DNA from: Procambarus clarkii
Lineage: Eukaryota > Arthropoda > Malacostraca > Decapoda > Cambaridae
DNA: 64,000 nucleotides
Direction of reading: 5' to 3'
NCBI RefSeq assembly: GCF_040958095.1
Contig: NC_091230.1
Coordinates: 10,721,928-10,785,927, forward strand
Positions 35,436-45,531 of this stretch are shown one piece after another. The notes below the pieces were generated by a model. The model was not told the origin of the DNA. It saw nothing but the letters and a program-made list of their open reading frames with translations, and made no database searches. Each line of letters starts with the position of its first letter. Positions within the stretch are counted from its first letter, which is position 1. Position numbers and translations under genes: made by a program.

Positions 35436-38400
35436 CTATTTTTTTTCTTTTTCTTTTGCACGACTTTGCACTTCATCATTTTCTACACTAGTTGGAATCA
35501 CTTTGAAATAAGCCATATTACGTGTTATACTATGATCTCTATTACTAGCTGTTACCATAGTTCCTTTTACACTAATCACTTTATATGGTTTTGTATCATA
35601 CGGCATATCTAACTTTCCCTCTTTTTTCTTTTTAACGAGAACAGTGTCTCCAACCTTTATGAACTGTTCCTTTGCACGTTGATCATGAGCAATTTTCATT
35701 TTGCCCTTGGCTAGTGCATCCTTCTGAGCGAGACGTTTATCCGTTACCTCGGCTGGCATGACGGGTAGTGCGATTCTCATAGGACGTCCAAATAAAAGTT
35801 CGCCAGGCGACTTGCTTAGTGTTCCATGTGGTGTTGCACGGTAGTTCCTGAGAAAAGCATACATAGCTTGTTTCCAGGATCGTCCTTCGGCATGAGCACA
35901 GCGTGCCGCTTTCATGAGAGGTTGCATGAATCTCTCAACTTCTCCATTTGCTTGAGGATGTAGTGGCATCACACGGCGGTGTTTGAATCCAATATGCTCA
36001 GAAAAGTTGACGAAGTCTTGTCCATTGAATGGCGGTCCATTGTCTGTCTTGACAACTTCAGGAATGCCAAAGTTTGAAAAGATCTTGTCAAGTTTCGGGA
36101 TGACGGCCTTTGCAGATGTGGAATTGATGATTTCTACTTCTGGATAACGTGAGTGATCATCAATGACTACCATCAAGTACTCTCCAGTTGGTAGCGGTCC
36201 GCAGAAGTCCATCGATACTTCCGTCCATGGTGCAGCAGGTAGTGGTGAAGGTTGTAGAGGTGTTGGTCTTGAAGTATCCACTGCAGCTTGGCAAGGGACA
36301 CAGGCATCATGCATATCCTTTGCTTGACGATCAATGCCAGGAAACCACACCTTTTCTCGTAGCAGCTGTTTCGTCCTAACAAGACCTTGGTGTCCTTGAT
36401 GTGCAAGCTTCAGAGCACGTTGCTGGAGAACAGCTGGAATCACGATACGAGTACCTCGCAGCACAGTGTCGCGTTGTTGCGTAACACTTAATTCTGTCTG
36501 GATGCGTTCAAGTGCTTTGAATGCATCTTGGTCAACTCCTGAGGGTGGGATGCGTGGAAACTTTTTCTTAGTCAATGCATCCACTGTTGCTTGCAGAGTT
36601 GGGTCCTCTAGGGTTGCAGTACGGATTTCATCAAGAGTAAGAGCCTTAGGGACTGCATCACAGGTTACAGAGTGTACATATTCCTCGGCCACTTGCTGAT
36701 GCTTGGTGATGGTGAAACTGTTTGCAGGATGTCGACTGATGTAATCAGCGGGATTGCCTGCACCCGGCTTGTATTTCACCGTAAAGTTGTATGGTTGCAG
36801 ACGAAGAGCCCATCTCTCAATGCGAGCTGGTGGTTTGGACTTTGGATTATTGAAGATGGTCTCCAACGGTTTGTGGTCAGTGACTATCGTGGTGAAGGGT
36901 GCACCAAGCAGATACACATTGAAGTGTTCACAGCCCCATACAAGAGCAAGAGCTTCCTTCTCTGTCTGACTGTATCGTTGCTCAACATCTGTGAGAGAAC
37001 GGCTGGCGTAGGCAATTACTACTCTGGAATCTGGTTGACCAGGTTTGTGTTGGGCTAAAACAGCACCTAATCCAACAGGACTAGCATCCACCGTTAACTC
37101 AGTGTCCATTGATGGATCAAAGTATGCAGCAGTCGCATTCTCTACTAGTGCATCTTTCACAGCATCAAATGCAGTTTGCTCGATATCGCTCCAGTACCAT
37201 GATGCATTTTTCTTCAGGAGCTCACGTAGAGGCTTCGTAATGGTAGCAAAATCTGGAATGAAGCGAGAACAGTAGTTTGCCATTCCCAGAAAACTATGTA
37301 CTTCAGTGGACGTTGAAGGAGGTGCAGCATTCTTGATATCTGCAACTTTCTTAGGATCTGGAGATAGACCTTTGTCACAAAGTACATGTCCAAAGAATTC
37401 AATTTTATGTTGATTGAACTCACACTCTGCTCGGCTTAGCGTCAAATTCTTTTCTCGTAAGCGTTGCAATGTTGCACGAAGAGCTTTGTCGTGTTCAGCT
37501 TGGGTACGGCCATAAACAATGATGTCATCAGACATGTTGTCAGCATTAGGTATATCTTGCAATACCTGGCTGATGATGTGCTGGAATACCTCGGCAGCAC
37601 TGTTAATACCAAAACTCAGGCGCTTGTACCTATACAGACCTCGATGTGTCGTAAACGTTGTGATGAAGCGACTCTCATCATCAAGTTCAAGCTGATGATA
37701 GCCCTTGTTTAAATCTAACTTGCTGAATACAGTTGCACCATTCAAGCGGTAAATCATATCATCTACAGTGGGTGTAGGATGGCGTTCACGCATTATTGCC
37801 TTGTTGGGAACACGCATGTCCACACAAATGCGTATCTCATCTGGATTCTTCGGCTTTGGTGGAGTGACAATTGGGCTTACCCATGGTGTTGGACCTGTTA
37901 CTGGTTCAATGATATCTAGGTCGATCAGCCTATCCAGTTCGGCATCGACTTTCTTGCGAGTATGGAATGGTTGTCGGCGATGTGGTTGGGCAACTGGAAT
38001 TACATCTGGGTTGATATGCAGATGTACTTTGCTATCAGTATAACAACCTATGGATTTAAATCGATCAGAAAATTCAGCAACAATACCATCAACATTGTTT
38101 GCAGATTCCACTGCTACAGCATTAGAAAGCTGAAGTAGCCCCAATTTGGTTGAAGTCTTGTAACTGAGTAAAGACTCCTCTGCATTCCTAACAACATGGA
38201 ATGTAGTAATGAGCATTGCATTCTTTGACTTAATCTCTGCAGTGAAAGTTTCAATCACTGGCAAGGCTACCTTTGAAGCATAGGCAGTGGCTTTGCCATT
38301 ATAGTTCTCAAGCTTTGGGAACTGTTTTTTAAATTTCTCATAGTGGCACTCAGCAATGGTGTCAATGTTTGATCCAGTGTCAATGAGAACCTTGAGACAA

Positions 38401-39035
38401 ATACCAGCAATGAATACACATGTCTCTGGGTTGTTTGGAAGATCATTCCATTCTGTGATTGCTTGTACTCCATAAGTATAATCACATTCACTGTCATCTG
38501 AGACTGGTTGTAATGAAATGTTGTCTTGTATATTATTAACATTCTGGATATGAGGTGCAATATTGTGTTTACCACCTCGACCCCTATGACCTGATCCTCG
38601 TACAGTGCTTTTATTCATTGACTGTGGTTTCTTTAGTGTGGAACGACACATAGCACCAACATGACCTAGTTTTCCACACTCATAGCACTTCTTACCTTGA
38701 GCAGGACAAACATTATCTTGGTGTGGGTAGTCTCCTCCACAATTGTAACATTTATTGTTGACACCCTCTGATGTGGGTCGTTGTGACTGCTTGAGTCTTG
38801 TTCCTTGACTCCAGTTGTGATGTGGTTCTCGGCTCAATTTACTGTTAGGTTTGCCATGATATCTTCTTTGATCACGGTGTCCTCCCTGAACCTTACGTAC
38901 CTCATCACTTAACAGTGATAACAGTGGCAGAACCGTTATTAGCACTGCACTCCATGACAGGAGCATCACGTGCAGCATCTTCCATTCGACGAGCCATATC
39001 CAGTATCTTGGTAAGAGAACTGTCATCATCAACAA
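35436..39035 (-). CDS. pol: Gypsy pol: zinc knuckles, protease, RT, RNase H, integrase
   Basis: The frame is open for 1199 codons; the first 40 or so are an out-of-frame reading of gag, and true pol sequence starts near 38925 (SDEVRKVQGG). Knuckles CYNCGGDYPHQDNVC and CYECGKLGHVGAMC lie at 97-130, protease IDTGS at 218-222, and RT from about 400. The RT active box reads MSDD (501-504), where YVDD or YADD is usual. RNase H has TVDAS (649) and TEKEALA. Integrase has the H-x2-H..C-x2-C finger (879-915) and D943, D998 and E1034. No stop or frameshift interrupts it, so pol looks intact. The MSDD box is shared by a known subset of Gypsy elements, so I do not read it as damage. Confidence 0.88.
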   Translation of the reverse strand: MLMMTVLLPRYWIWLVEWKMLHVMLLSWSAVLITVLPLLSLLSDEVRKVQGGHRDQRRYHGKPNSKLSREPHHNWSQGTRLKQSQRPTSEGVNNKCYNCGGDYPHQDNVCPAQGKKCYECGKLGHVGAMCRSTLKKPQSMNKSTVRGSGHRGRGGKHNIAPHIQNVNNIQDNISLQPVSDDSECDYTYGVQAITEWNDLPNNPETCVFIAGICLKVLIDTGSNIDTIAECHYEKFKKQFPKLENYNGKATAYASKVALPVIETFTAEIKSKNAMLITTFHVVRNAEESLLSYKTSTKLGLLQLSNAVAVESANNVDGIVAEFSDRFKSIGCYTDSKVHLHINPDVIPVAQPHRRQPFHTRKKVDAELDRLIDLDIIEPVTGPTPWVSPIVTPPKPKNPDEIRICVDMRVPNKAIMRERHPTPTVDDMIYRLNGATVFSKLDLNKGYHQLELDDESRFITTFTTHRGLYRYKRLSFGINSAAEVFQHIISQVLQDIPNADNMSDDIIVYGRTQAEHDKALRATLQRLREKNLTLSRAECEFNQHKIEFFGHVLCDKGLSPDPKKVADIKNAAPPSTSTEVHSFLGMANYCSRFIPDFATITKPLRELLKKNASWYWSDIEQTAFDAVKDALVENATAAYFDPSMDTELTVDASPVGLGAVLAQHKPGQPDSRVVIAYASRSLTDVEQRYSQTEKEALALVWGCEHFNVYLLGAPFTTIVTDHKPLETIFNNPKSKPPARIERWALRLQPYNFTVKYKPGAGNPADYISRHPANSFTITKHQQVAEEYVHSVTCDAVPKALTLDEIRTATLEDPTLQATVDALTKKKFPRIPPSGVDQDAFKALERIQTELSVTQQRDTVLRGTRIVIPAVLQQRALKLAHQGHQGLVRTKQLLREKVWFPGIDRQAKDMHDACVPCQAAVDTSRPTPLQPSPLPAAPWTEVSMDFCGPLPTGEYLMVVIDDHSRYPEVEIINSTSAKAVIPKLDKIFSNFGIPEVVKTDNGPPFNGQDFVNFSEHIGFKHRRVMPLHPQANGEVERFMQPLMKAARCAHAEGRSWKQAMYAFLRNYRATPHGTLSKSPGELLFGRPMRIALPVMPAEVTDKRLAQKDALAKGKMKIAHDQRAKEQFIKVGDTVLVKKKKEGKLDMPYDTKPYKVISVKGTMVTASNRDHSITRNMAYFKVIPTSVENDEVQSRAKEKEKK

Positions 39036-39486
39036 GTTCTAGAGCTCTTCGACGAAGACGTGTAGATGTGCATGATTCAATTATTTGCTGTTTGATTTCT
39101 TTGTCAACATCAGCAAACTCACAATGGGCTGCTAAACCCTGCAGACGTGTGTGGTATTGATCCACAGTTTCATTAGAGAGTTGTTTTGCTCTCCTGAAAT
39201 GCATAATTTCCATAGCAGTATTTTGCCTTGGTTTGAAATGCTCTGTTAGTTTGGCTTTGGCAGTGTCATAATCTTTGGCACCACCAGTGTCTTTCAGTGT
39301 GTCAAAGATGTCACAAACTCTATCACCTGCATAATGAAGTAGAAAGGCACGCTTTCTTTCAGCACTTTTGATGTCAGAAACTATCAACAAATTTTCAAAC
39401 TATTTAAGCCATTTGACCCACCTCTGTGACAGGTTTGTCTGGTCACAGTCAGGATCAAATGCAGGAAACTGAGGTATATTTGCCAT
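38905..39486 (-). pseudogene. gag: Gypsy gag, one in-frame stop
   Basis: The ATG at 39486-39484 starts MANIPQFPAFDPD. A TAG at 39402-39400 interrupts the frame after about 28 codons, and the same frame then continues (FENLLIVSDI..) to a TGA near 38905. The retained part has the capsid-like segment (FLLHYAGDRVCDIFDTL, AKLTEHFKPRQN, ETVDQYHTRLQGL) typical of Gypsy gag. Gag and the pol frame overlap by about 130 bases, so pol would need a shift of frame near 38920. That may be programmed or may be a mutation. Confidence 0.8.
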
Positions 39487-40073
39487 TTTTACTGAATAAA
39501 TGTAACTTATCACTTAAATGTTCCTCAGAATATTAAACACTTACTGCACTGTATATGTTAGTCAAGAATTCACTGTAATTACTTTAATTTTGCAAAGCAC
39601 ACAAGCATTTTAATGCAAAAGTTCACAACAGTGCACAATATAGCAGCAACTGACTTCTTACCTAGCCCTTGTGTACATGTGTTGTTCCTACTCACAGCAG
39701 CAGCACAGCAGTTGGCACAGCAGTTGGTACAGCAGTCAGTTCAGTGTGATGAATTTTGTAGCACGAAGCGTCGTTTCGTAACCAAAACATCAGGTTTTGT
39801 ACACATCAAAGCGTCGTTTCGTACACAACGTCGGCAGATTCCTCAGTACAGTTTCTTCAGCACAGCTTGGGTAGCACACAGCTTGGGTAGCACACAGCAT
39901 TGGTTAGAACACAGCATCGTTTAGCACACAGCATTGGTTAGCACACAGCATCGGTTAGCATACAGCATCGGGTATGGCGCTCACAGCTTCTCTTCCTCCT
40001 CCAGGCAGCATGCTTCTCCCTTGTGTTTGAAACTGAACAAATACCTGCGTTCACAGTTCATCCTCGTCGCCAA
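39487..40073 (-). other. Gypsy 5' leader with primer-binding site
   Basis: Directly inside the 5' LTR the minus strand reads TTGGCGACGAGGATGAA (40073-40057). The TGG start, complementary to the CCA end of a tRNA, marks it as the candidate primer-binding site. The tRNA is not identified. The leader also holds a short repeat (39862-39970). Confidence 0.65.
39862..39970. repeat. About 18-bp minisatellite in the Gypsy leader
   Basis: The word TTAGCACACAGCATCGG and close variants recur six or seven times in plus orientation. CGAAGCGTCGTTTCGTA-type repeats lie just before it (39765-39825). Confidence 0.75.
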
Positions 40074-40285
40074 TGTGGTGTTTGTGTGTTACTGAGGAAG
40101 TCTTGGTTGTAGGGTTGATGTAAAGTCATGACTTGGTTACTGACTTTAATACTTAATATGATTACATGACTAGTAGCTACCAAGCTTGGCGGGCGTCCTG
40201 TACGCTCTATTGTTTACCTCCTCCTTCTGGCGTCTCCGCCGCTGCACATAGAAAACGGATGGTACCATTTTCTGTGAACATGACA
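40074..40285 (-). repeat. 5' LTR of the Gypsy element
   Basis: 212 bp, with a single difference found from the copy at 34802. It would carry the promoter; I see no clear TATA box and do not mark one. Confidence 0.92.
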
Positions 40286-40869
40286 GGAGCCAAAGTAGCG
40301 GAAGGAAGATCCACTGCGATATGGTATGAACAAGCCACTGGTTACTCCTCTTTCAAGCCTGGCAAAAAGATATCAAGAGACATTGCAGTAGCCATACACA
40401 GACTCAGACTTGGGTACAAGTGCTGCTGGGAGGTAATGAACTCAATAGTTAAAGATCTGTGAAACTGAGGCAGAGGCGCCGCTATTGCACTACTTACTAG
40501 AATGTGAAGCTACTGAACCCCTGCGCATCAAACTCAACATTAATCCAACGACAGCAGCTGCATTAGATGCACATTCCACCGCGACTACAATGATTAGAAA
40601 AGCTGTTGAGGAATGGGACTCATTAGTGAGCATTCTGCATCTACATCCGCCACCAAGATAATGTTAATAAAAAAAGATTAAAACCAGTGCAATAAAACAG
40701 AAGCGACAAAATAAGCAGGGAAAAAGGAGAAGTCCTCTCCTCCATTTAAAACTTAGACCTAAATATCACAGGAAAAAGGTTATCATGTATATCACCAAAC
40801 TCAATTACGGGCTCACCATAGCCCGTGCTACATGGACACTCCGTCCTGAATAGCTAAATCTTTAACAAC
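40286..40869 (+). pseudogene. I-group LINE 3' fragment, right part, split by Gypsy
   Basis: It continues 34801 after the Gypsy element (GAGCCAAAGTAGCGG..). Compared with 24352-24935 it has lost about 8 bases in the finger region (after AATAGTTAA), which shifts the frame. The tail has the hairpin ACGGGCT/AGCCCGT (40807-40826) and ends in TTTAACAAC, where the next LINE begins. Confidence 0.85.
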
Positions 40870-40958
40870 ATGTTAGCAGTCACTTCACTTCAGTCGCTGA
40901 GTGTAGCAGTACACAGTTACAGTCACTCCCTCAGTTACTCTTTTAGTACAGTGTAGCC

Positions 40959-41867
40959 ATGTCTCCCCAGGATATGACTTTCCTAACCATCCTTCTTGAA
41001 TTATTAACGTCAGAAGGACACAGTGATATAGTAGCAAGAGCAAGGAAAATTGCTGAAGACGAACCAACCCTAAACGAAGCACCGTGGCAACTTGTAGGCA
41101 ACGGAAAGGCTAACAAACGAAGAAGAACCGAAGAAACGTCCAAAGAAACCAAACTAGAAGCCAACCAGAACTCAAGAGCAGCACCCAAACCAATGCCAAG
41201 GACCATATTCAAGACCAAAAAACCAGTGGATGGTCCCACTTATGCTTTCATTGCCGCACTGGAAAAGAATAATCCAGGATCAGATCTTAGAGCCAAGCCC
41301 GACATTAGAGGTAGATATAACATATCCACAGCTAATCCGGATATAATCACAAACCTCAGGAACACAGAACACCTAGTGGAACTGAAACTAGAAGAAAAAA
41401 TCACCAAAATGATAGTTCAAAATTTCCCGGTCGAAGTTCATGCAAACAGACTCCTAGAACGCCCAAATGTCACAACGGCGGAAAGATGTAAGCACAGCTA
41501 TATCGAAACAAGACAGGTTCTTGTAACAATAAAAGGACCTCGCATCAACACTCTGAGTGTTGGCATCTATGGTCAATTCAGGCTGAGACTATACAACCCA
41601 GAACCCATGCGCTGTTACAGATGTCAGCGCTTCGGCCACCACAAAGATGGCTGCAGAGGCCCGGAACGATGTGGTGTATGTAGCGAGCTCCATAATACCG
41701 ACATATGCAAGAATCTGCACAAAGAAGGCAGACAAACGAAAGCAAAATGCCCGAACTGCGGGGATACACATCACGCCTGGATCAAACGATGTCCAGAAAG
41801 GGTAAAAAGAATTCTAGGCAGGAATGATGATCCCTGCATCATCGGGTGCCTAAGTGGCTGGATGTAG
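40959..41867 (+). CDS. LINE ORF1 (gag-like), three zinc knuckles
   Basis: 302 codons starting MSPQDMTFLTILLELL. A basic stretch (GKANKRRRTEE) precedes an RNA-binding-like middle (RYNISTANPD.., VQNFPVEVHANRLLER). Three knuckles follow: CYRCQRFGHHKDGC, CGVCSELHNTDIC and CPNCGDTHHAWIKRC. The stop at 41867 comes soon after the third knuckle, whereas the ORF1 at 25047 runs on with a long Lys/Pro/Ser tail. The stop may therefore be premature. The protein is expected to coat element RNA. Confidence 0.75.
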   Translation: MSPQDMTFLTILLELLTSEGHSDIVARARKIAEDEPTLNEAPWQLVGNGKANKRRRTEETSKETKLEANQNSRAAPKPMPRTIFKTKKPVDGPTYAFIAALEKNNPGSDLRAKPDIRGRYNISTANPDIITNLRNTEHLVELKLEEKITKMIVQNFPVEVHANRLLERPNVTTAERCKHSYIETRQVLVTIKGPRINTLSVGIYGQFRLRLYNPEPMRCYRCQRFGHHKDGCRGPERCGVCSELHNTDICKNLHKEGRQTKAKCPNCGDTHHAWIKRCPERVKRILGRNDDPCIIGCLSGWM

Positions 41868-42005
41868 CAGGGGCGCTTCGGCCCAACCAGGAGTCTCCTC
41901 ACCCGCGAAGAAGGAAGTCTCCACTCTAGCCAAGAAGACACAAACGGTCGGGAAAATCAGTACTATAAAAACCATGGACTTAATGATTCCACTAGAAACG
42001 GAAAA

Positions 42006-43357
42006 ATGGACAATCTCAAAATTATACAATGGAATATTCAAGGATTCAAAAGCAAAGCACAAACACTCAGAGCAGTGCTTCTCAAGGGTAGCATTGATAT
42101 TGTTCTACTCCAAGAAACACTCACCAGGACTGGTAGATTCATCAATATTCCAGAATATCAAGGATTCCACTGCCCTATGGCACAAGGTGGCACCAGAGGC
42201 ATTTCAATTCTAGTAAGAAATCATATCAATGCCACGGCAATCACAGACCTGCCCAACTGTGGCGAGAACGTTGAAATTATGGGAGTTAAGCTCACTATGA
42301 GGAACTCAACGCTGTCCATTTTCAATGTATACAAGAACCAGAGAGAACATGACATGGATCTCTCAACAATCTTTGAAATAGCAGTCACTACACCTACTAT
42401 CATCTCTGGTGACTTTAACGCTCATAGTGAATTACTTCTTGATTCACCAAGAACCAACGCCAACGGAAGACATATTGAACATCTTTTGGATGAAGTGCCA
42501 GAAATCAGTCTGCTTATTTCGACGGAACCAACCCACACTGGTGGGGGAAAGTTGGATCTCACGTTTGTTTCCACCAGTGTTTATGAGTTGTGTCATTGGT
42601 CAGTGGATCATGTTCTGACTAGTGACCACTTTGCCACAAAAACAGTTATTAATATAGCACTACCTCCTAGACCTCCAGCTCCCGAGCCCGGATGGGACTT
42701 TATCAAAGCAGATTGGACGAAGTTTTAGGAAGCTCTCGAAACTTGGCACCAAAACTACACTCCTCCTGACAACACCGAAGAAATGGAAAAAGATTTAGTA
42801 AATGCAATACATAGAGCAGCAAATCACGCCATCCCCAAGAGGAAAAAAATCACCCAACAACACAAGGACCATTGGTATTACTGTGATAGGATCAAAGAGC
42901 TACATAACAGACTAAATCGTACACGAAAGAATTTCAGAAGAGATAGAACCGAAGCTAATCTAGGACTTCTTAGAGCTGTCCGAGATCATGTGCACGAAGA
43001 AACAGCAAAAATCCAAGAAGAAAAATGGCTCGAGTTGTGTGCCAAGCTAAATCAGCATACGTCCTTGGGCGACATCTAGAGGCAGATCAACAAGGCCAAA
43101 GGAAAATCGTCTCCTGCTCCGCCGCACCATGTTCATCCAGAGCAGGAAGCAGAAAGGCTAGCAAATCTATTTGCTTCAAGAGCCAGTTCCACTCAACTTC
43201 CTCATGCAACTCACCAACAAAGACATCAAGCAGCAAGATGGAAAAAAATAGATGATGCTTTAGCCTTACCTGACGAACTACACCAACCTTCCAATCTAAA
43301 AGAACTCAGAAGTGCTACAAAGAAAACTAAAAATACAGCTCCAGGCGAGGACAAAAT
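42006..43357 (+). pseudogene. LINE ORF2 5' part: APE endonuclease, two stops
   Basis: It starts MDNLKIIQWNIQGFKSKA and keeps the endonuclease motifs (LLQETL, GDFNAHSELL, TSDHFA). Two nonsense changes interrupt an otherwise constant frame. One is a TAG at 42726-42728, where the copy at 26650 has Gln; the other is a TAG at 43077-43079, where that copy has Trp. The sequence ends at the CR1 junction before the RT core. Confidence 0.8.
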
Positions 43358-43973
43358 CTTCTGCTTCACTATTCCCTGTTTTGTTCACCCAGTTTATTCC
43401 ACTAAAATTAAAGTCACCCATGACATAAATACTGTTAGATCTAGATGCTCTAGATATTTCATTCCATAGATGATTTGCTTCCATTCTGTCTAAATTTGGT
43501 GGCCTATATATAACTCCTATTATAATATTATTTGCTTTTTCGTTTAATTCTATCCAAATAGTTTCTGTGTGTGGCTCAGTTTTGATTCCCTCTTTGAGAC
43601 TACATTTCAAATTGTCCCTAACATATATGGCTACTCCCCCTCCTCGTCTAATATATCTATCTGTTTGAAATAGTTTAAATCCATTTATCTGATATTCAGC
43701 TAATAGTTCTCTATTTTCTACGTTCAGCCACGTTTCGGTAAGTGCAATAATATCTATTTTTTCTGTGCAGACAAGAGCATTTAATTCATTAATTTTATTT
43801 CTTAGACTTCTACTGTTAGTGTAATATATCCTAAGTGAATTGTTATTTTGAGGCCCTTTTCTTTCCCTGATCATTTTGCCAATTCTTTTCTCCCACGAAC
43901 ACATACTTTTATTACCTCCTTCCTCCAAATCAATTCCCATACCACTATCTACTAACCGTTTAAACCCAAACAA
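43358..43973 (-). pseudogene. CR1 ORF2 5' part: APE endonuclease
   Basis: It reads MFGFKRLVDSGMG.., YYTNSRSLRNKINELN, IIALTETWLN, RRGGGVAIYVRDN, VIYRPPN and YVMGDFNFSGINW, the endonuclease of CR1/L2-type LINEs. It is open until the junction at 43358, so it is a clean truncation lacking the RT. Confidence 0.8.
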
Positions 43974-44800
43974 ACACCTCTAACTACTGGTTCCAACGAG
44001 TTCGCAACAGCAACAACCCCAGCCCTCGATAGATGCACCCCATCACGAGCATACTTTTCATTTCTTCCATAGATGCGTTCCCAGTTGTCTATGAAAGATA
44101 TTGCATTTGATTTGCAATATCTTTCCAGCCGGCAATTGACACCAAGTGCCCTCGACATCCATTCATTTCCCACTCCCTTTCTTGGAAGAATGCCACATAT
44201 GATCGGGATTCCTCCCTTGCTCCTAACTAATTCAATTGCTGTCCTAAATCTCTGTATTAGTTCCTCACTCCTAACTCGCCCAACATCATTACCCCCTGCA
44301 CTAATACAAATAATGGGTTTGTTCCCATTTCCCGTCATAATATCATTCATGTTTTCAACAATATCACCAATTCCAGCTCCCGGATAGCAAACCCTTAATC
44401 TGTTCCCCCTATCTTTGGCACAAAACGTTCTGTCTAAATACCTCACCTGGGAATCTCCCACAACCAAAATTCGCTTCGGTACCACCCTAACTTTCTGAGC
44501 AGCCTGAGGGGCCTGCGCTCCGCCGTTCCTCGATGATTTCCTCGCTGCAGGCGCACTACAGCACTCGTCCTCCAACACGGCAAATGAATTTGCTGTCCTT
44601 AGGGCGTCTGTAGGCGGCCTTGTCAAGGTCTTCTTAAGACCCCTGTCTTTCACTACTCTCCACGATGAGGTCTCGTCAACACTGGTCTCCTCCTTCGTTT
44701 CCTCTCAAAGTCTCAGCCGTCGTACCTCCTCCCGCAGGGAATCCATCTCTGCTCTCAGAGCTCCAACCAAACTCACCAAATCATTAACTAATCCTTCCAT
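43952..44800 (-). pseudogene. CR1 ORF1: coiled coil plus SGNH esterase, one stop
   Basis: The ATG at 44800-44798 starts a leucine-rich heptad segment (VNDLVSLVGALRAEMDSLRE), probably a coiled coil. A TGA at 44707-44705 interrupts the same frame, which then runs on to 43952. Counting from the next Met (44653), the SGNH-hydrolase blocks are GDS with Ser68, PGAGIGD, GGND with Asn122, and DGVH with Asp204 and His207. All four catalytic positions are kept. Esterase ORF1 proteins are known for CR1-like LINEs; the substrate and the role in transposition are not settled. Confidence 0.8.
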
Positions 44801-44861
44801 TATTGCAATAATAATGTTACTCCAGAGCTCCAGCTAACACAACCTCTCACTGTGACAGCAC

Positions 44862-45219
44862 CTGACTTTTTAATTAGTCTTTCATGTGGCACTGTATCAA
44901 AAGCTTTGCTAATTTCAAGGTACACAACATCGCAATCCTTACCACTATCAACTGCCTCAACAATGCTAGAATAAAAAGATTTGTTAAACACGAACGGCCA
45001 TATATAAAACCATGTTGCGACTCAATTATTAATTTATGTTTTTCAAGATGAAGATGAATTTTATTTGCTATTATAGATTCGAGTAACTTTCCCACAATAG
45101 ACGTTAGGCTAATTAGTCGATAGTTAGACGCAAGTGATCTATCTCCTTTCTTAAAAACTGGTATCACATTAGCAACTTTCCAAAACTCTGGCACTCTGCC
45201 TGACTCTATTGATTTATTA
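44862..45219 (-). pseudogene. CR1 RT fragment, downstream part of a split element
   Basis: On the minus strand it reads the RT region WKVANVIPVFKKGDRSLASN, then VGKLLESIIA and a broken SKAFDTVPHE. Its upstream neighbour in the element is at 55762, beyond the inserted LINE nest. It ends at 44862 against the 5' end of the esterase CR1 element. Confidence 0.75.
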
Positions 45220-45531
45220 TTGATTCACTGGAACGGCGGGAAACGCTGGCGGTGGTACCGGCTCCGTCACAGCTGCTGAAATTTCGTGTTTAATTTCGTC
45301 TCCACTCAACGTTGCATGGCCTAACTGCTGCCTAGCACGAGTTAAGTGCATGGAGACTTAATATGACATAACTCACAGTGAACCTCAACAGTAATCAACC
45401 AAAATTAACCAATTTTCGCCTGCCTTTCTACGACCCTCCTGCCAAGTGTTCCCTATACGCTAGTCATCCCTACTATAATTCACCAAGTATCTACCTTTAG
45501 AAACGCTACCAAGAATCTATTCGTCGAAAAC

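Larger units (their letters stand above)
34802..40285 (-). mobile_element. Complete Gypsy-type LTR retrotransposon
   Basis: Two 212-bp LTRs (34802-35013 and 40074-40285), TG..CA ended, enclose gag and pol on the minus strand. I found one difference between them (CCGCCGCAC versus CCGCTGCAC), so the insertion is recent. The flanks give a 5-bp target duplication with one mismatch (AGAGC 34797-34801, GGAGC 40286-40290), and the empty site survives at 24352-24356. The pol order is protease, RT, RNase H, integrase, which is the Gypsy (Ty3) order. No envelope-like ORF lies between pol and the 3' LTR. Confidence 0.92.
40870..43357 (+). mobile_element. I-group LINE, 5' complete, 3' truncated
   Basis: The 5' untranslated part (40870-40958) directly follows the 3' tail of another I-group LINE, head to tail. 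ORF1 and the first part of ORF2 follow. It breaks off at 43357 inside the RT N-terminal region, where a minus-strand CR1 sequence starts. Confidence 0.8.
43358..44861 (-). mobile_element. CR1-type LINE with esterase ORF1, 5' complete
   Basis: On the minus strand it starts at 44861 with an untranslated stretch, then ORF1, then the endonuclease part of ORF2, and stops at 43358 against the I-group LINE. The ORF2 start overlaps the end of ORF1 by about 20 bases. Confidence 0.75.

Noticed and set aside
36673..37058. Plus-strand frames inside the Gypsy pol region
   Set aside because: They are antisense to a long conserved pol frame and have no own features.
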